Assembly (NCBI GenBank): GCA_016841185.1
Contig: JAENZQ010000002.1
Location: 62,001-126,000 of the forward strand
Direction: 5' to 3'
From: Anaerovorax odorimutans
GTDB taxonomy: Bacteria; Bacillota; Clostridia; Peptostreptococcales; JAAYPU01
Length of the DNA stretch: 64,000 nt
Shown: one piece after another, positions 62,490 to 64,000 of the stretch
Numbering within the stretch: position 1 is the first letter of the stretch
How the letters are laid out: every line of letters begins with the position of its first letter
Made by a program: the position numbers and the translations under genes
The notes under the pieces: generated by a model
What the model was told of the DNA's origin: nothing
What the model saw: the letters and a program-made list of their open reading frames with translations, nothing else
Database searches by the model: none

Positions 62490-63101
62490 CTATTTTAGAT
62501 TTTTGACGCGTTTGAGACGAAAAAAATCCTCTCTTTCCTTTTCCTCAAGAATCTCTTCCATATATTTAACCTGTTCCTCGTATTTGGGAATCTGAATTTT
62601 TTCCAGAGCATTGGCTCTCTTTTGAGTTTTTTTAATTTCAATAGCCAGCTTATAAACAGAGTTCTCGATCTCTGCGATTTCATATATCAGGTATTTGACT
62701 TCCCTGAATTTTATAAAAGCAAGGTCCACTGCCGGATTAGTACGATAAAAACCATATTGAGCCTTTAGATCGGTTTCTTCATATTTCACTGTGGGAATTT
62801 CAACACCCATAACACTTCTGGTTAATATCCTGAAATCCTCACGGGTAGGTATGGATAAGGCTATTTCCCGTAATTCATGAACCCCCATACTGACATTTGC
62901 CACTTGCAAGGCTTCAAAAGCTTCCTTAAAAGTATCCGCCATTCTCTTTTGAATGTCTTTTACTCTTTCCATCAGGTCCATCATTTCTCGTATCAATACA
63001 TTCCTTTTTTTATCTAATAATTCAAATCCGCTTCTGGAAAATTCCAGAAGGCTTTTTGCCTTAATGAGGTTTGCTTTGGTAGGTGCTATATTAATATCCA
63101 A
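62490..63101 (-). CDS. atpD: V-type ATP synthase subunit D
   Basis: A 203-aa central-stalk subunit D: IAPTKANLIKAKSLLEFSRSGFELLDKKRNVLIREMM at the N-terminus and the long C-terminal helix (EIENSVYKLAIEIKKTQKRANALEKIQIPKYEEQVKYMEEILEEKEREDFFRLKRVK). Together with subunit F it forms the rotor shaft of the A/V-type ATPase. The start is a TTG at 63101 seven bases after GGAGG. It follows subunit B, as in other V-type operons, but the spacer is an unusually long 343 bp filled with repeats. Confidence 0.93.
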   Translation of the reverse strand: MDINIAPTKANLIKAKSLLEFSRSGFELLDKKRNVLIREMMDLMERVKDIQKRMADTFKEAFEALQVANVSMGVHELREIALSIPTREDFRILTRSVMGVEIPTVKYEETDLKAQYGFYRTNPAVDLAFIKFREVKYLIYEIAEIENSVYKLAIEIKKTQKRANALEKIQIPKYEEQVKYMEEILEEKEREDFFRLKRVKNLK

Positions 63102-63151
63102 GTCTTCCCCTCCAGTTCAAGTAAAAAGTAAAAACAGATTTCCAGGCTGTT

Positions 63152-63183
63152 TGAAATCGCCGCGCATTCGCTCGCGATGACAT
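63152..63183. repeat. GC-richer dispersed repeat, copy 3
   Basis: TGAAATCGCCGCGCATTCGCTCGCGATGACAT, related to 9314-9353 and 56521-56557. Confidence 0.55.
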
Positions 63184-63189
63184 AAAAGC

Positions 63190-63412
63190 AGAGTATGGAT
63201 TATGGAGTATAAAGTATAGAATAAGTTAGGGGTTAGAGGCAGAAATAAGATAATAGATAAAGGATAATAAATAACAGTTGTGGTCAGAAACTATGACAAA
63301 GTTATAGTTTCTACCATTTTTTATATTCTTTATAATGGTATTTTGTGAAACAAAATTGTTATTAACTATTATTTTTTATCTGTTATCTTTTATCTTTCTA
63401 TCCTTCTGCCCC
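63190..63412. repeat. Long dispersed repeat, right member of a direct pair
   Basis: GCAGAGTATGGATTATGGAGTATAAAG...GGTCAGAAACTATGACAAAGTTATAGTTTCTACC...ATTTTGTGAAACAAAATTGTTATTAACTATTATTTTTTATCTG. Same order as 62265-62478. It separates V-ATPase subunits B and D. Confidence 0.8.
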
Positions 63413-63444
63413 TCTATCCTTCTGCCCCATTTTAATCTTAACCG

Positions 63445-64000
63445 TTATGCTTCTTCCTTGTAGTATTTGTCCAGAATTTCAGGGTCTATACGTTCTAATT
63501 CATCTTTGGGCAGGAGGCTCAATATCTCCCATGCCAGATCCAAGGTCTCCTCAATGCTTCTGTTGTCATCGAAAGATTGCCTGATAAATTTTTCTTCAAA
63601 AACACGGCCAAACTTCATATATTGATTATCCAACTCGGATAAATCATCTTCTCCTATGATCTGTGCCAGTGCCCGAATATCCTGAACTTTGGAATAAGAG
63701 GCAAATACCTGATTGGCTACATCCGGATGATCTTCTCGGGTAAAGCCTTCACCAATACCATCTTTCATCAGCCTTGATAATGAAGGCAATATGCTGATGG
63801 GGGGATAAATATTCTGCTGAAAAAGTTCTCTGCTCAGTACAATCTGTCCTTCGGTAATATATCCGGTCAAATCCGGTACCGGGTGGGTAATATCATCATT
63901 GGGCATGGTGAGAATAGGCAGAAAGGTAATGGATCCTCCTGATTGTTTCATCATGCCTGCTCTTTCATAAATGGAAGCCAGATCAGAATATAAGTAGCCC
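63445..64000 (-). CDS. atpB: V-type ATP synthase subunit B, C-terminal part (cut by window edge)
   Basis: 185 codons of the C-terminal region of the non-catalytic B subunit. The frame stays open to the window end and reads [68 protein letters not shown], a hallmark of V/A-type B subunits. The ORF track begins at an internal ATG (63954); the true start is outside the window. The C-terminus ends [13 protein letters not shown]. Part of a V-type ATP synthase operon that continues to the right on the minus strand. Confidence 0.93.
   Translation of the reverse strand, partial: GYLYSDLASIYERAGMMKQSGGSITFLPILTMPNDDITHPVPDLTGYITEGQIVLSRELFQQNIYPPISILPSLSRLMKDGIGEGFTREDHPDVANQVFASYSKVQDIRALAQIIGEDDLSELDNQYMKFGRVFEEKFIRQSFDDNRSIEETLDLAWEILSLLPKDELERIDPEILDKYYKEEA

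Overview
The window looks like a chromosomal segment of a low-GC, anaerobic Clostridia/Tissierellia-type Firmicute. Supporting signs are strong GGAGG ribosome binding sites, frequent TTG/GTG starts, the tig-clpP-clpX-lon-engB order, a V-type (not F-type) ATP synthase at the right edge, sigma-54 enhancer-binding regulators, an S-box (SAM-I) riboswitch and a Bacillus/Clostridium-type LexA box. There are no rRNA or tRNA genes, phage, CRISPR array or intact insertion sequence; the window is mostly housekeeping and catabolic genes separated by repeat-rich spacers.

Layout, left to right. 0.2-2.4 kb (minus): metallo-beta-lactamase-fold hydrolase, PrsW-like protease, MgtC-like membrane protein. 2.8-6.5 kb (minus): IclR regulator, M20 peptidase/deacylase, YfcC-type transporter. 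6.6-9.2 kb (minus): SAM riboswitch, metY, metA (acetyl-CoA type by Glu111). 9.4-11.4 kb (minus): nitroreductase, metallophosphoesterase, unknown protein. 11.5-16.3 kb (minus): a sigma-54 activator coupled to a YhaO/YhaN (SbcDC-like) pair. 16.4-18.6 kb (plus): Fur-controlled feoA-feoB. 18.9-22.2 kb (minus): LTA-synthase-like protein fused to a degenerate GDPD domain, then a small anchored protein. 22.5-23.9 kb (plus): NSS sodium symporter. 24.1-25.8 kb (minus): GH18 hydrolase. 26-32.3 kb (minus): trigger factor, ClpP, ClpX, Lon, EngB. 32.6-37.2 kb (plus): a PAS/AAA sigma-54 activator, a -24/-12 promoter, and a CoA-acylating aldehyde dehydrogenase plus class III transaminase. 37.5-38.8 kb (minus): C_GCAxxG_C_C protein, VOC protein and a decayed TRAP permease tail. 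38.8-45.4 kb (minus): a thioester-less alpha-2-macroglobulin, an anchored MEMO-like protein and a beta-helix protein. 45.7-51.1 kb (minus): dCache/HAMP receptor without output domain, NhaC antiporter, carbon-nitrogen hydrolase, D-aminoacylase-like amidohydrolase. 51.2-53.7 kb (plus): histidine kinase and response regulator. 53.8-55.7 kb: a previously untracked 51-aa ORF divergent from lexA, lexA, a heptad-repeat coiled-coil protein and a DsrE-like protein. 55.9-58.6 kb (minus): VanZ-like, galU, galE. 59.1-60.0 kb (plus): flavodoxin and a frameshifted FMN-binding protein. 60.0-62.1 kb (minus): MoxR ATPase and CoxE-like VWA protein. 62.5-64 kb (minus): V-ATPase subunits D and B (B cut by the edge).

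The least ordinary points are the LtaS/pseudo-GDPD fusion, the A2M-MEMO-beta-helix operon, the sigma-54-driven transamination/CoA-acylation module with unknown substrate, the output-less receptor, the small ORF opposite lexA, and several families of dispersed intergenic palindromes. I did not find one clear-cut undescribed defence or mobile system. Start sites were refined from the ORF track wherever a ribosome binding site decided between candidates. All functional calls come from reading motifs by eye; no database search was run.
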